Assembly (NCBI GenBank): GCA_037953625.1
Contig: CM075651.1
Coordinates: 159,597,501-159,661,500, forward strand
Direction: 5' to 3'
Source: Crotalaria pallida
Lineage: Eukaryota; Streptophyta; Magnoliopsida; Fabales; Fabaceae
DNA length: 64,000 nucleotides
The notes below the pieces were generated by a model. It was not told the DNA's origin. It saw only the letters and a list, made by a program, of their open reading frames with translations, and searched no databases. Within the stretch, counting starts at the first letter, position 1, and each line of letters opens with the position of its first letter. Below are positions 22,386-34,083 of the stretch, one piece after another. Made by a program: the position numbers and the translations under genes.

Positions 22386-23349
22386 TAGGGATGACAATAA
22401 AACCCACACCTGCAGGTATCTGCTTGAAACCGATCCAACTTTGGTGGGAAAAATCCGCTCTAATTGAGTTTGGAGAAACCCGAAACCAAAATCCGCTTTA
22501 AAAATATGGGTGTGGGGCGGATATAGTATTTTAAGTACCTGTCCCGCACCCGCTCTGATATAAAATTTAAATATTTTTCATTACACTTATCGTTAAATGG
22601 TAAAATCAAACTAACATATTTAGCTAAAACCATGATTTAATTTTTAAGTTTTTAGATATTTTTAAAAGGCTTATTTATGTTTTTGGTCCCTAAAAGTTCA
22701 ACGTGGTTTGGGTTTAGTCCCTATAAGTTATTTTGACCGGGACTGGTCCTTAATTTTTCAAACATTTTGGTTTTTATCCACTTCATTATGAAAAAACTGT
22801 TATTTGCTTAAATGATCTCATACGCAAAATGGTTCCACATGCAGAATTTTGCATTTATGGACCTGAATTATCCATGTCACAATACTTATTTGGCGTTATC
22901 TCACACCACGTAGCTGTTAGTGTGAGTTTCCATTAACCACGCCAACAAATAATTGATTTTTTCTAACGGATGAGACCAAAACCAAAATGTTTGAAAAATT
23001 AAGGACCAGTCACGGTCAAAATAACTTTTAGGGACTAAAATCAAAACACGCTGAACTTTTAGGGACGAAAACCATAAATAAGCCTTTTTAAAATTTGACG
23101 TTTATTATTCTATATTATTTGAATTATAATGTATTTTATATGTGTTTTTTGTTTAATACAATAAAAAATAATTTAAAAAATAATTGGATGAGTTAACGGC
23201 GGGTTTCCCTGAACTCGACGGAGATGAGTTTGAGTTTCACTTTTTCATACCCGCTCTTCTTAAATCTGCACTCGAATCCGCCTCACTCTTGATGGGTGCG
23301 GGGTTAGTTTGTCAAAACCCTCACCAAACCCGACCTTTTGTCATGCCTA
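22386..23349. mobile_element. hAT-type MITE with 8-bp TSD, itself interrupted
   Basis: The ends TAGGGATGACAA and TTGTCATGCCTA are inverted. The perfect TSD CCTATGAT flanks it at 22378-22385 and 23350-23357. Without the nested element it is about 538 bp, matching the 534-bp copy at 59820-60353. No coding sequence. Confidence 0.85.
22668..23084. mobile_element. Mutator-type MITE nested in the hAT MITE
   Basis: The ends GGCTTATTTATG and CATAAATAAGCC are inverted, with the perfect 9-bp TSD TTTTTAAAA at 22659-22667 and 23085-23093. Inner arms carry TTTTGGTCCCTAAAAGTTCA and its complement. Confidence 0.85.
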
Positions 23350-23447
23350 CCTATGATAGGTAGTTTTCATGGTCCGATCCTGAAGGTAATTTGGTTGTGA
23401 AATTCTTAGAAGAACTCAATCTCTTATTAATTGATATGGATAAGAGG

Positions 23448-24130
23448 AACCAATAAGAATGAAAGCATCAAACATGCTAAAAAGGGAGAAATATATTGTT
23501 CCATACTTTATGCAATTTTATGTAACGAAGTGTAAGGAATGATGAAAAAGAATAATTGAATTTTTTTTAATAATTTTTTTAACCAATTCTTATATTTTAA
23601 CACATAAAATAGCATAATGAGTGGATATATGATATGATATTAAAATATGAGGTGCACACAAATTCCAAATTGGTCATCTTTTGACTATTGAGACAGGACA
23701 AGATGACTTTTGGATTAAAATTATATTTGCTGTCACGATTTATACTTGTACATAGGAAATATTTTTTTTTTCACCCTGGTATCTGGTTCATTGGGTCGAC
23801 TAATCCAGTTTAAAGGAGGTTTTGGGATTAAGGTTTTATTTCCATCTCAACATTGACGTTGTTGCGGGGATCGAATCATGGTTCGCCCTACCAAGTGTAG
23901 CTCCTGACACCACTGCACCAACAACTCGTTAGTTATATACAGGAAAATTTAACTTCATAGATTTTTCCACCTAAAAAAAAAAACTTCATAGATTTTTCCT
24001 ACTTCTGTAATCAGTACCACACATTCGGTAGTGAAATTGGACGGTGGTTTTTTGATCTTTTGATTTTTCATATACATGTGGGCCTTGACAATATCTCAGT
24101 TTGTTGTGGGGTTTGCTGATGGACTTTGCG
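23448..24130 (-). promoter_or_regulatory. Paralogous P450 5' flank of relic D
   Basis: The phrases GACAAGATGACTTTTGGATT and TTTTTCATATACATGTGGGC recur, with changes, in the flanks at 39480-40220, 46110-46160, 47220-47270 and 55450-55600. This marks the duplicated unit as gene plus promoter. A SINE interrupts it. Confidence 0.55.
23762..23935 (-). mobile_element. tRNA-derived SINE, minus orientation
   Basis: On the minus strand it reads GTTGTTGGTGCAGTGGTG (box A-like) then GATTCGATCCCCG (box B) and ends in an A-run (plus-strand T-run at 23762-23771). Confidence 0.7.
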
Positions 24131-24562
24131 GATCAATTGTTGTGATATATATATTCTTCTCCGAAAAGGATATGCTTTGCCTTGGTGGCGGCGGGTCTCT
24201 GTCCGATAAGTTATTAGTTGATATTGAATTATCATGTTATTTGTTGTTCAGGTTTATTATAGTTTGTCAAGTAGAAAAATAAAATAAAAAGATAAAAAAA
24301 ATAAAACGAGTGGGTAGTAGTTATTTGTATGAGTTTTTAGTGTATAAATCTCACACTTTAAGTTCATTATTAATTCTCAAACTCCGTTTTTTACGATGGG
24401 GATCTATCGAAATATTTTTCGATACCCCCGAATCGAAAAAATTATTCTGAAACAACTAGTTTGTTTTACCGGTGCATCGCACGGGGTTAAAAGCTTGGTA
24501 GGGTGATTCCCGTGTAAAATAAATTCTTTGAATATATATACATATATAAATTGATGAGATTA

Positions 24563-24672
24563 TGTCCGCATAAGACAGCTCAGTTGGTGGCCGCAGGGAC
24601 ATTTAGGATTTCCCCCTCCCTTAGGTCATGAGTTCTAGTCCCAGACCTCCCATATAAAAAAAATAAAAATAA
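24563..24672 (+). mobile_element. Short tRNA-derived SINE with TSD
   Basis: Box A-like CAGCTCAGTTGGTGGC and box B-like GAGTTCTAGTCCC are followed by an A-rich tail. A 15-bp TSD with one mismatch flanks it (AAATTGATGAGATTA at 24548-24562, AAATTGACGAGATTA at 24673-24687). Sister copies are at 5468-5567 and 47490-47596. Confidence 0.8.
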
Positions 24673-24689
24673 AAATTGACGAGATTACT

Positions 24690-25509
24690 TATTTAAAATT
24701 TTTAACCATGTCAATTAATTAAACATCAACTAACAATTACGTAAGCAAAGTGTCTTTTCAAAAATTATCACTTTAAAAAATTTTTACCCGTGAAATTTTC
24801 ATTCTTCTAGGAAATCAACCTAATATTTATGTACAGAAGATGTTCCTGAAAATTAATATAAACTTAAACAATTATAATGCACAAATCTAAAAAATGCCAA
24901 AATTATACATTTAAAAATCCCAACCTCCTGAATAAATTTGCACTCTAACATTTGTGCAAACAAAAATTCTTCCAAAAAAAAAACCAACATAAAGTTAAAG
25001 GACTATCATCTACAAACATTAAAAGTAGTCAGAAATATTTTCATAAAGATTCCAACCCTAAAATCATATCACAATATTGTGAGTAGCTAATTTTGTCCCT
25101 TTAGTATTAAAAAAAGTTTATACCATTTCATTTTTCCCTTTTAAACCAAACAATAATATATTCTTACAAAATTGTTTAATAAAAAATTTATTTTTATTGG
25201 TTTATACCATTTTATTTTTAATAAAAGAAATGTCTTAGCTACCCTAAGTGAATGAATATTTAAAAAAAAAAACTAAAGATCAGATGTAAGCTGTTTTATT
25301 TTTTTCAATTCATCAACTTCTAAGAAAAAATATATTCTTTTAGATGTTTATCCTCAACTCTTAAGAGGATTTTTTTTATTATTAATATTATTATTATCTT
25401 GATTAAAATATAACTTTTTGAAAAAAAATTTAAAATAAACAATTCATGAACTCCTAAGATAAACATTTTTATTTGTCAAAAGATAATTAATCATTCTTTG
25501 ACAAATCGA

Positions 25510-25561
<52 letters not shown>

Positions 25562-26800
25562 CACATATTATAGACATTTGATTCCATCACAACTTACAAC
25601 TTTTATTTTATTTTGTAAAGAACAGAAGAAAATGACAAACAATGATATATATGCATGTGAAGAAAAGAAAATATTAAAAAAAAGTTCGGCGAATAAAGAA
25701 TACAACCTTATTTCATGAGGGAACTTTAACCAAAACTAACAGTGTATTATTCTCAATAAGATCTGAACTTGGAACTTTTTTTAAATTCAACATCAATTGA
25801 ACATGAAGTAATGTGCACCTAATAATTTGGCAAATTAAGTCAATACTCTTTCTATTCAATAAATATTCAACAAAAATGAATTTTCATTTTTATGGACTGT
25901 CAAAAAAAATTATGTCCCAATAATATCAACAATAAGACATTTATATTTAAAAAAAAAACAATAAGACATTTACCATTTTTTTTAAAGAAAATATCAACAA
26001 TAAGATGTGATTATCTTATTCCAGCCCTATCCACTTAAAACATCTTATTCCAGCCCTATCCACTTAAAACAATATAGTACTTAATCTGTCCAAAAAAATA
26101 TATTATAAAATATTGAAAAAAAAATATTTTCAAATTAAAATCATAATAATAAATAAAAACACTTGGAAAAACTATACTATTATATATAATTGGGTAATTA
26201 ATGATAGATTAAATTATTGGATAAATGATTGGATGATTTATGGAACAAAATTATTAAAAACATGTTCTCTGTTTTTTTTTAAAAAAACTTTTTAAAATTT
26301 TACCTATGTTTTGAGACAAAAAGAGTGTTATTATTTAAAAAAATAAAATAAAATTTTCAAATAAAAATAAAAATAAATTAATCTCATTTTAGAATGGCAA
26401 CAATCAATTCTCATATGCTGCAATGATCATTTTTATGGATACCCGAAACATTTTTTCAATCACCAATTCTCTTTAATATTCTCTCCGATTCTATTTATAA
26501 AACTCTTTTAAAGTTTTTATTTTTGTCCTATTTACAAGATCTAATTTCAATTTTCAATAGCATTTAATTATTTCTTTCCACAAACACACAAATTAAGTTA
26601 ACACTTTTTTAGATTCTCAATAATAATTATATGGATAGTTTTACAAAAGTATATCAAATTTTTACATTTCCAATGCCATTAAAAAATTTAATTATTTTTC
26701 TTAATGAAAGTGAAAAATCCCAAAAGGGTCTTAGAAAATCAAAACCTGAATTTTGCTTAATAAAAATAGATGAAAAGAAAGTAAAAAAAAATATAAACAT
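24690..26800. other. AT-rich intergenic DNA
   Basis: No gene is seen. It contains an (AT)n microsatellite (25514-25559), a 24-bp direct repeat ATCTTATTCCAGCCCTATCC... at 26011 and 26041, and a decayed Stowaway-like MITE at about 26477-26730. Confidence 0.45.
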
Positions 26801-26807
26801 CGAATAT

Positions 26808-27600
26808 TCAGCAAAAAAAATGCGTTTTAGCGACGGAAAAAGTGGTCGCAAAATAACGAATTTTCGGTTGCAAAACATGTTTGCGACGGAATTTGCGACC
26901 GCCAAGAATCCGTCGCAAAAAGTGGGGTTGCAAACCGGTTTGCAACAGCTTGCAATGTAGTGGCAAATAGTGACGGGAAATTTCCGTCGCAACGGTTAAA
27001 ATAGCGGGTCCCTACGTCTGGTCGCTATTCCACCAGAAATGAGACCACTGAAAAAATTAGCGACGCTTTGATTCAGTCTCTATTTCAGTCACAAAAAAAT
27101 TTGTTTTTTTCCTGTTATTTGCGACAACTGAATAATGGCAACGTTTATATTTTGTCACTATTTTTTTTCCCAATTTCCTTCTGCAAACTCTAAAAAACAG
27201 ATTTAAACTAAATAAAAATAGCATTAAACTAAATAAAATGGCTAGACATCAAATTCCAAAATTAGAGAATCCAATAATTGCCATGAAACAAATGGTCCAA
27301 TATCTCAAAACACATTAACATAAAACAAACTTAAGTAGCCACCTATTTAGCACAAACTTTTAAAAAAAAAAATCTAATATCTCAAAACACATTATAACAT
27401 AAACTAATGTACCAACAATGTAGCACAAACATAAAAGGTCCAATATCTAAAAAGGCAATGCCACTAAAGTGCAGAGGAGATATAGTCATCACCATGGCAT
27501 CATCACTGTCTTGTGGCATTCTCTGTGTGTAATGCAACATTGTCTTGAATAGATGAAGCACCCTCACCATTCTCGAGAGCCTCCATACAACGACGTTGTA
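26808..27600 (-). mobile_element. CACTA-type element remnant
   Basis: GTTTTAGCGACGGAAAAAGT, GTTTGCGACGGAATTTGCGA and TAGCGACGCTTTGATT reproduce the left end of the CACTA element at 47925-51646. The match continues as GGCTAGACATCAAATTCCAA into a decayed form of its minus-strand reading frame (27470-27590). The terminal CACT has been lost and no right end was found, so the right boundary is approximate. Confidence 0.65.
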
Positions 27601-28930
27601 CCTCTCCTACATAATATAAATACATATAAACACAATTACAAAAACTCTAATGCAAAATCATATCAGCACTTAGACAAATAATTTTTGTCATTTCTACGTG
27701 ACCAAACGGTAAAGGATTTCTTAACAAGAAAAATATTTGTGAACATCCTAGTAAAAAAATCAGCTAACAGGATTGCAAGTAAAGTGAATGTCGAATGAAT
27801 GATATGAATATGTTTAGCAGTAGCAACAGTGAGTAATAGCAAGTTGAGCAATCTTGGGAGCATTAGCCATAACAAGGTTATATATTACTAAGTACACACT
27901 TGCATTTGAGTAATTGGTTGCTCTGCTATATTTTTTTCCCTTTCTTTTCACTTCTCCTATTTAGATTCTTCATAATGAAGTCATTAAATGATTTGTTCAT
28001 AAAGAACGTCGAAACATGGGGAATCGATGAACTTTAAAGAGTTCAATAAAAACCCAGAAATTATATATATTAAATTTGGTAGGTTAATAGTGGACTATTC
28101 CTTCTATGCCCAAAAAACACCAAGATGACTTATAACTAAACAGTAGAAACTATCCCACGGAACCAGACCTTATACTAATACTAATGCATAGCTGCAACCT
28201 ACAAAATGATAACTGCATAAAGACACCACATGGGGGACAAACATGTTATAAGACTGCCACTTAAGCCAAAGAAAAAGAGTAACTAAGGGCATTTGATGTA
28301 AACTCACACCATATTGACTGAGGCAGCAATTCTATACCAATAGCAACTCCAAACAAATTTACATAATGGATCAGGCCACATAACTTGACCTTTTTACCAT
28401 TTGAAATTTAAAAAATTGGCATCATAAATCTTACAACAGAGAAGCACTGGTTTTCTAAGTTACATAAAGTATTAAAGATTCTCTAACTTCACATACCTAA
28501 GAGGGCCTTCACATTGTGGTTTTATAAATTATATTTACGATAAAATATGAAAATAAGAATATGCATGGGATAATTCGCAAACCACCAAGTTCTAGGCGAA
28601 TAAACAAATAAATAAACCCACTAATCTTTTATGTTGAATGAACTTATAAATAGACTGATGGATTAAAGAAAGAGATTAATGAGTATGCATTGACGGTGTA
28701 AAGGTTTTTACACTATCAGTCCATCATCCATCATCCATCATTCATTTGTATTACTCCAGTGACTCTTTCTATCAAGGATTGTTATACTGTATTCATCGTT
28801 TGTGAATGAGTACAGATACTAATTGTTTTTTCAGCAATTGATTATGCACTTGAAACATCAATGGTTTGGATAAAAATGAATACATATAGTCCTGGTTTTG
28901 CAATACTAACGGGAAAAGTGTATTTAAATA
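27601..28930. other. Intergenic DNA, no gene seen
   Basis: It may include more of the decayed CACTA element. A short inverted word (GGTGTAAAGGTTTTTACACT at about 28697) is the only structure noted. Confidence 0.35.
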
Positions 28931-29159
28931 TCAATAATATGGGCACAGCCTCGGCTTTCATTAAAAAAAAAAAATATTGCAGGAATACTTTTTTTTTTAC
29001 ATGTTATTCATTATAAAAGAGGGAAAATATAAAGCACCTTGACCAAGCTAAGGTTTGTAAAACGATGAATTAAATATTACATGCATAACTATCACAGTAG
29101 TTATACTATACAGTACTGATGAAAGAACATATTGTTCACTTAGGTAATCTATATGTTAC

Positions 29160-31673
29160 TTAAGGGTGATGATGAATAATGGGAATCAAGTGGAGGCCAT
29201 GTTCTCTTTTAACAGTTATCCCAAATGCTTCAGTCATGTCAAATTCTTCATGTTTAATTCCATAAGGAAGCTTCCAATCAAAATGATAGAGCAACTTTGC
29301 AAGTAGAAGCTCAATGTTGGGTATGGCAAATGAAATACCAGGGCACATTCTTCTTCCAACACCAAATGGGATATATTCAAAATGAGTGCCTTTGTAATCA
29401 ATTGAGCTATTAAGAAATCTCTCAGGTTTAAAACTCTCAGCTTCATTCCAATACTCAGGATCTCTCCCAATAGCCCAAAGATTGAACAGGACAGTGGACT
29501 TAGCTGGAACCTCATATCCATTGATTTTGCACGTCTCCCTCGTTTCTCTTGGAACTGACAATGGTGCAGGTGGATGCAACCTTAAGGTTTCTTTGATTAC
29601 AGATTTTAAGTATATTAATTGGTGCAACTCTGACTCATCCACATAACCCTTAGTAGCATACACCTTTCGTACCTCAGCTTGTGCTTCTTCCATCACCTTT
29701 GGGTTCTTCATCATTTCTGACATCCCCCACTCCACAACCAAAGACGTTGTTTCACCACCAGCACCGAACATATCCTTCGATGCAAGTGGATTCATTATTA
29801 ATTACATACATAATTATCTCAACTATCATGCCTACCATCCTATGCATGTGTGTGTATGTATATATAATCTCATACACCTCGTCGTACAAGAAATTTGGAG
29901 AAGTTAATTAATTGCTAAAAAAAACTTTTTGCACGATTTGTTTCAACTTGTACGGTTTTAGTTTATGTCATTAATTAATTTTAGGAAATTTCTAACATGC
30001 AACCTAAAATTGGATGATTGTCATGCAACTTTTTAGTAAACTAATAAGAAGTTGACACCTAAGACATGTGTGTCATGTCATTCATTGAAGTAGTGATTTA
30101 TAATTTTTACAATTTAGTCCAACGTAAAAAAAATTAATTTAATTTAGTCTTTTGTACCTATTAGCAAATTAATTTAACACCTGTTGTTTTAATCTATGTT
30201 ATAATTTGCTAATAGGTACAAAGGACTAAATTAAATTAATTTACTTTTTATGTTGGACTAAATTGTAAAAATTATAAATCACTACTTCAAGGAATGACAT
30301 AGCATACATGTCTTAGGTATTAACTTTTTATTAATTTACTGAAAGGTTGCATAGCAACCATCCAATTTTAGGTTGCATGTTAGTAACTCCCTTAATTTTA
30401 ACCTACATTAACATGTGGTAATATTGGCATACATGACATTCTATTTATCGTGTATCTGATTAACTCTAGAATTTTTGAACTCTTTTGTTGAGATGAAATT
30501 TTTAAATTTTGAGATTTTCAGATATGTGAATTTTTTTAATTGGCTAATTCCAAAATCGAGCATAATTTCAAAGATCAACCACCCCCTTTTTTTTTTTGAA
30601 ACATTAGTTGTCTAAGTCTTGATTAATTGTAATGTTCTTCTTTTGAAACATTAGCTATAATATGTTCACGATACTCAAGTTACTATATGCCATTTTTCCA
30701 TATTTTGTGAGCATCACACTCACACGCCCTAAAGACTGAGTCGGAGAGAGAGTTAGTAATAGATAGTAACCTGAATGACTGCTTTAATATTTTCATCACT
30801 TAAGGGATGTTGCAAGTCCTTATTATTCTGTTGAAACTTGAGCAGAATATCAACTAGATCTTCCTCTGCTTCATAGCTAATGTCTCTCATTTTTTTGTTT
30901 TTGTGATCATCAAGTATGTCCTGCAATACCCTATCAATCTCTCTTTGAAATCTTTCATACTCAGCCTTGGTCCTACTCATCTTTTCAAGCACTACCCTAA
31001 TCGAAGGATAGAGATCAGCAACACAGGGTCCCCCTGCCAACTTCACTATTCCTTTAATTGCTGATATGAACACTTGTTGGTTTCTATTTTTCTTACCAAA
31101 AGCTGCTCGCGCTGTTATCCCATATGTCAATGAGGAAATCATCTCACTGAGATTAACAATGGATCCTTCACTTTCACATAATGTTTTAACTAGAGCTGAC
31201 ACCTCCTCTTCTCTTATGGACCTGAATGATTGAGCACGTTTTGCGGTTAACAGCTCTATGGTACATATTTTTCGTAGTTGCCTCCAATAGTCTCCATATT
31301 GAGAGAAGAGAATGTCTTTTCCATTATAGAAAGTTGATTTAGAAAAAGTAGTTTCTGGCCTATAAGAAAAGTTGAGATCGTGTGTTTTGGCAATGTTTTT
31401 AGCCATTTCTGGTGAAGAAACAATGATGTTGGTTACCTCTCCAAGTTTTAAGTGCATTAAAGGACCATGCTTTGCTGCCAAATTTCTTAAGCAGTGATGG
31501 GGTAATGGGCTAAGAAACTGGTGCAAGTTGCCAATGATAGGTAGTTTCCATGGTCCTGGAGGTAATTTGGTGGTGGAGTTCTTAGAAGAACTCAATCTCT
31601 TAACTGATTTGAATAAGACAAAGAGAAAGAGAAAGGATGCAAAGCAAATAGTATAAAAAATGAATCTAGACAT
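29160..31673 (-). CDS. CYP71D-like cytochrome P450, gene A (join 31673..30771, 29774..29160)
   Basis: Exon 1 is 903 bp (301 codons) and exon 2 is 615 bp with a TAA stop, giving 505 residues, normal for CYP71. The phase-0 intron 29775-30770 has GT (after ...AVIQ) and AG (before DMFGAGG). Features in order: membrane anchor at residues 5-24, PPGPW hinge about 38-42, C-helix WRQLR at 130-134, I-helix AGGETT at 306-311, K-helix ETLR at 363-366, PERF at 418-421, and haem loop FGVGRRMCPG at 438-447 with Cys445. These are endoplasmic-reticulum monooxygenases that need NADPH-P450 reductase; substrate is unknown, and the nearest relatives I recall are soybean CYP71D8/D10-like proteins. The first seven codons come from an inserted LTR-like sequence, and a MITE lies in the intron. 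Exon 2 looks identical to gene B apart from its first few codons. Confidence 0.85.
29984..30391. mobile_element. Mutator-type MITE in the gene A intron
   Basis: The ends GGAAATTTCTAACATGCAAC and the inverse GTTGCATGTTAGTAACTCCC pair. The perfect 9-bp TSD TTAATTTTA lies at 29975-29983 and 30392-30400. The gene B intron (44575-44590) shows the empty site, with TTGATTTTAACCTACG in the corresponding position. The whole element is an inverted repeat. Confidence 0.85.
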
Positions 31674-32078
31674 GAATAAGTTGATGAAAGCTTCAATGAG
31701 AGAAAGAGAATCGAACTCAGAAGAAAATTATGCAAAAGACTTTTCTTATTAACTTGTGGGCAACTAATGAATTACTACAAGAGTTTTTATTTATACATAA
31801 AATGAATCAACTAACTAATCATCTATTTGTATCCTACTAAAGTTAGTTCCACTACTAAACTATTCCTCTAACTACGGTTAATAGCTAACTGAGTTAGTTA
31901 AATTAGCTGTCTAGTTGACAGCTCATTCCTGCCAGAAGTTAGTTATGTAACTAACTGTATGTCTCAGACTCTCAGTTGCTTGTTCAGCAAGCTAAGCAGT
32001 CACGTTACTCCGTCTAGTTTTCTTCTTCCATCAAATCCAGCATTCTCCTTTAGCTCATCATCAATTCTATTGACCAAC
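31653..32078 (-). mobile_element. LTR-like insertion supplying the start of gene A
   Basis: The word AAATAGT occurs on both sides (31646-31652 and 32079-32085), and the sequence outside joins to match the continuous 5' end of genes B and C. The 426-bp insert, read on the minus strand, has a TATAAATAAA promoter-like box (about 31789-31799), then about 120 nt without an ATG, then ATGTCTAGATTC, the start of gene A. CAGTTAGTTA words and a purine-rich AAGGAG tract suggest a solo LTR or truncated LTR retroelement; clear TG...CA ends were not found, so class is tentative. Confidence 0.7.
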
Positions 32079-32155
32079 AAATAGTGATCGAAAGGGTTTT
32101 GAAGCTCCATGATGGCAAATGGAGGTAGGTATGGGAGGAAGAACCGAAGAAGGAC
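32079..32155 (-). pseudogene. Displaced original start of gene A
   Basis: The minus strand encodes MELQNPF from an ATG at 32110, the same first residues as genes B and C, then runs into the insertion and stops after about 36 codons. The short upstream stretch (GGTAGGTATGGGAGGAAGAA on the plus strand) resembles the leaders of B and C until it is broken by the TIR element at 32156. A 4-bp indel (ATCG) also distinguishes it from the paralogues. Confidence 0.75.
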
Positions 32156-32953
32156 GGCTCAAAAGCAGTAAAAAAGAGCCCATGCACTGATGCATGGCTT
32201 ATTGTTGACCGTTGAGATGGAGTGACTTGATAGGAAGGGCCAGAATTTACATTGGCTACCTGGTACCTCTGCTGGGGTGTATCTTTGCACCTTGCAACTA
32301 AAGCTGTCTCATTAATATGCAAAAGTTACATTGCGTGTGCGGCTCCTTCACTTACACGAGGTCACGTTTGCAGGCATATCTGCCAAAATACTAAATTAGC
32401 ATTGATAATTATTAATATAGTAATAAATTTTAAAAAGAATAGTAAATAATTTTTGTAACTAATATATTTTCACAAAAAGTAGTACCACCCTCGCCCATAT
32501 TAGTATTTTTTTTAGTGTAGTAATTACAAAATATTAGTAAATCATAGTGATAATTATTAATAAATTAATAAATACTATAAAAAATTTACAGTGGTAAATA
32601 ATATTTGTAACTAAAATATGATAACAAAAAATATTACAACCCTCCGCCAAATTTGTATTTTTTAGAGTGTAGTAATTAAAAAATAATACTACATAGTATT
32701 GATAATTATTGTTATTAATATATTAATATGTTAAAAATAATAAAAAAGATTAGTAAAAATTATTTGTAACCACCCTTCTGGGACGGAGGGAGTACTCCCT
32801 CAGGTGTCAATTATAAGCAAGTAAAAACATCTGATTGTGATCTGAAATATAAAAAAATATCACTACCTTCTCTATTTCCAATATAATCATTCCTAAACTA
32901 TTTTAATCGAGTGCTTGTATAATTAAATTGTGGTGAGAGAGGAAGAAATATTA

Positions 32954-33785
32954 GGGCATCACAGCAGAGTCTTAACTTAAGACTCATCAGACTCTTACAC
33001 ATCAGCATTACATCATCATTCAGATATCTGACTCAACTTCAGACTTTTTATATCTTCCACCACAGCAGAGTCTTAACACCAGACTCACCAAACATGCATC
33101 AGCATTACATCATCATGTACTATTATACATAATTTTATTTCAATAATCATTTCGTAATGCAATTTCAATAATATTAATTAAGTACAATTTATAAAATAAC
33201 CCGAAATAATATTTAAATATTAAAATTAAATAAAATTTAACAACAACTATTTTTAAGTAAATAAAATTTAAGTAAAATTAAATAAATAAATAAATAGTAG
33301 ACCCTATTTTAACTTTTTTTTAAATTTATTTATTTATTTATTTATTTAAGAATAAAAGAATAAAAGATAAAAAAAATAAAATAATAAAAAAAATAAAAGA
33401 AAAAATAATTTTGTTTAGTTATTTATTTAAGAATAAACAATATATTCAAGAATAAAAGAGAAAAAATATATATTTAAAAATAATATTTTTTATTTTTTCA
33501 AAATAATATTTTTATTATTTTTTAAAAATTATTAATTTATTGTTATTATTTATTTATTTATTTATTATTATTAATATTTGTTTAATGGGGTATTATAAAG
33601 TAAAAATGGAGAAAAGGACAAAAAACAGGTCCCACAGAGTCTTAAGTTGAGTCTGTTATTTAACAGACTCAACTTAAGACTTTCGTTAAGGCTCTCAACC
33701 ACAGCAGAGTCTTGAGAGAGTCTGGAAGAAAATCTGAACTTAAGACTCTCCATAAGACTCTCACAAGACTCTGCTGTGGATGCCC
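32954..33785. mobile_element. Harbinger/Tourist-type MITE with TTA TSD
   Basis: The ends GGGCATCACAGCAGAGTCTT and the inverse AAGACTCTGCTGTGGATGCC(C) pair, with TTA at 32951-32953 and 33786-33788. Inner copies of CACAGCAGAGTCTT at about 33060 and 33706 suggest a second copy nested inside or an internal duplication. The middle is low-complexity TTTA/AAAT. Confidence 0.8.
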
Positions 33786-33793
33786 TTAGACCC

Positions 33794-34083
33794 TACTCCC
33801 TCCGGCTCGAAATATAAGCAACAAAAAAACACATTTCACTTGGTTTAAAATATAAGCAAAAGTAACTGATCTCAATAATATTTTGTTTCATTCTCAATGC
33901 TACTTTCTTAAAATACACCTACAAAATTGTTATCTCATTTAATTTTTATTTCATTCCCAATACTACTTTCCTAAAATACCTCTACTTTTTATAAATTTGA
34001 GAAAATTAAATACAATCAACTAATCTCCTTAATAAACGTGAAATTAGTTGAAATTGCTTATAATTCGAGCCGGAAGGAGTGTA
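33794..34083. mobile_element. Stowaway-like MITE (ATTATAAGC family)
   Basis: The left end TACTCCCTCCGGCTCGAAAT pairs with the right end TTATAATTCGAGCCGGAAGG, and TA lies at both ends. Confidence 0.8.

Larger units (their letters stand above)
22303..23447 (-). pseudogene. CYP71D-like P450 relic D, exon-1 fragment split by insertions
   Basis: On the minus strand, 23350-23447 and 22303-22385 match the start of exon 1 of genes A and B: the hinge region encoding the PPGPWKLPIIG segment and the following GNLHQF / LPHH stretch, read through CATGGTCCGATCCTGAAGG and CCAAGAAACTGGTGTAAG on the plus strand. Together they represent only about the first 80 codons. The rest of exon 1, the intron and exon 2 are absent on the left. 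A 964-bp transposon insertion separates the two parts. The sequence to the right, 23448-24130, matches 5' flanks of the paralogues. It is non-functional. Confidence 0.75.

Noticed and set aside
29234..29521. 95-codon frame inside P450 exon 2, repeated at 43884-44171
   Set aside because: It is an alternative frame of the P450 coding sequence; its identity in both copies follows from the exon identity.
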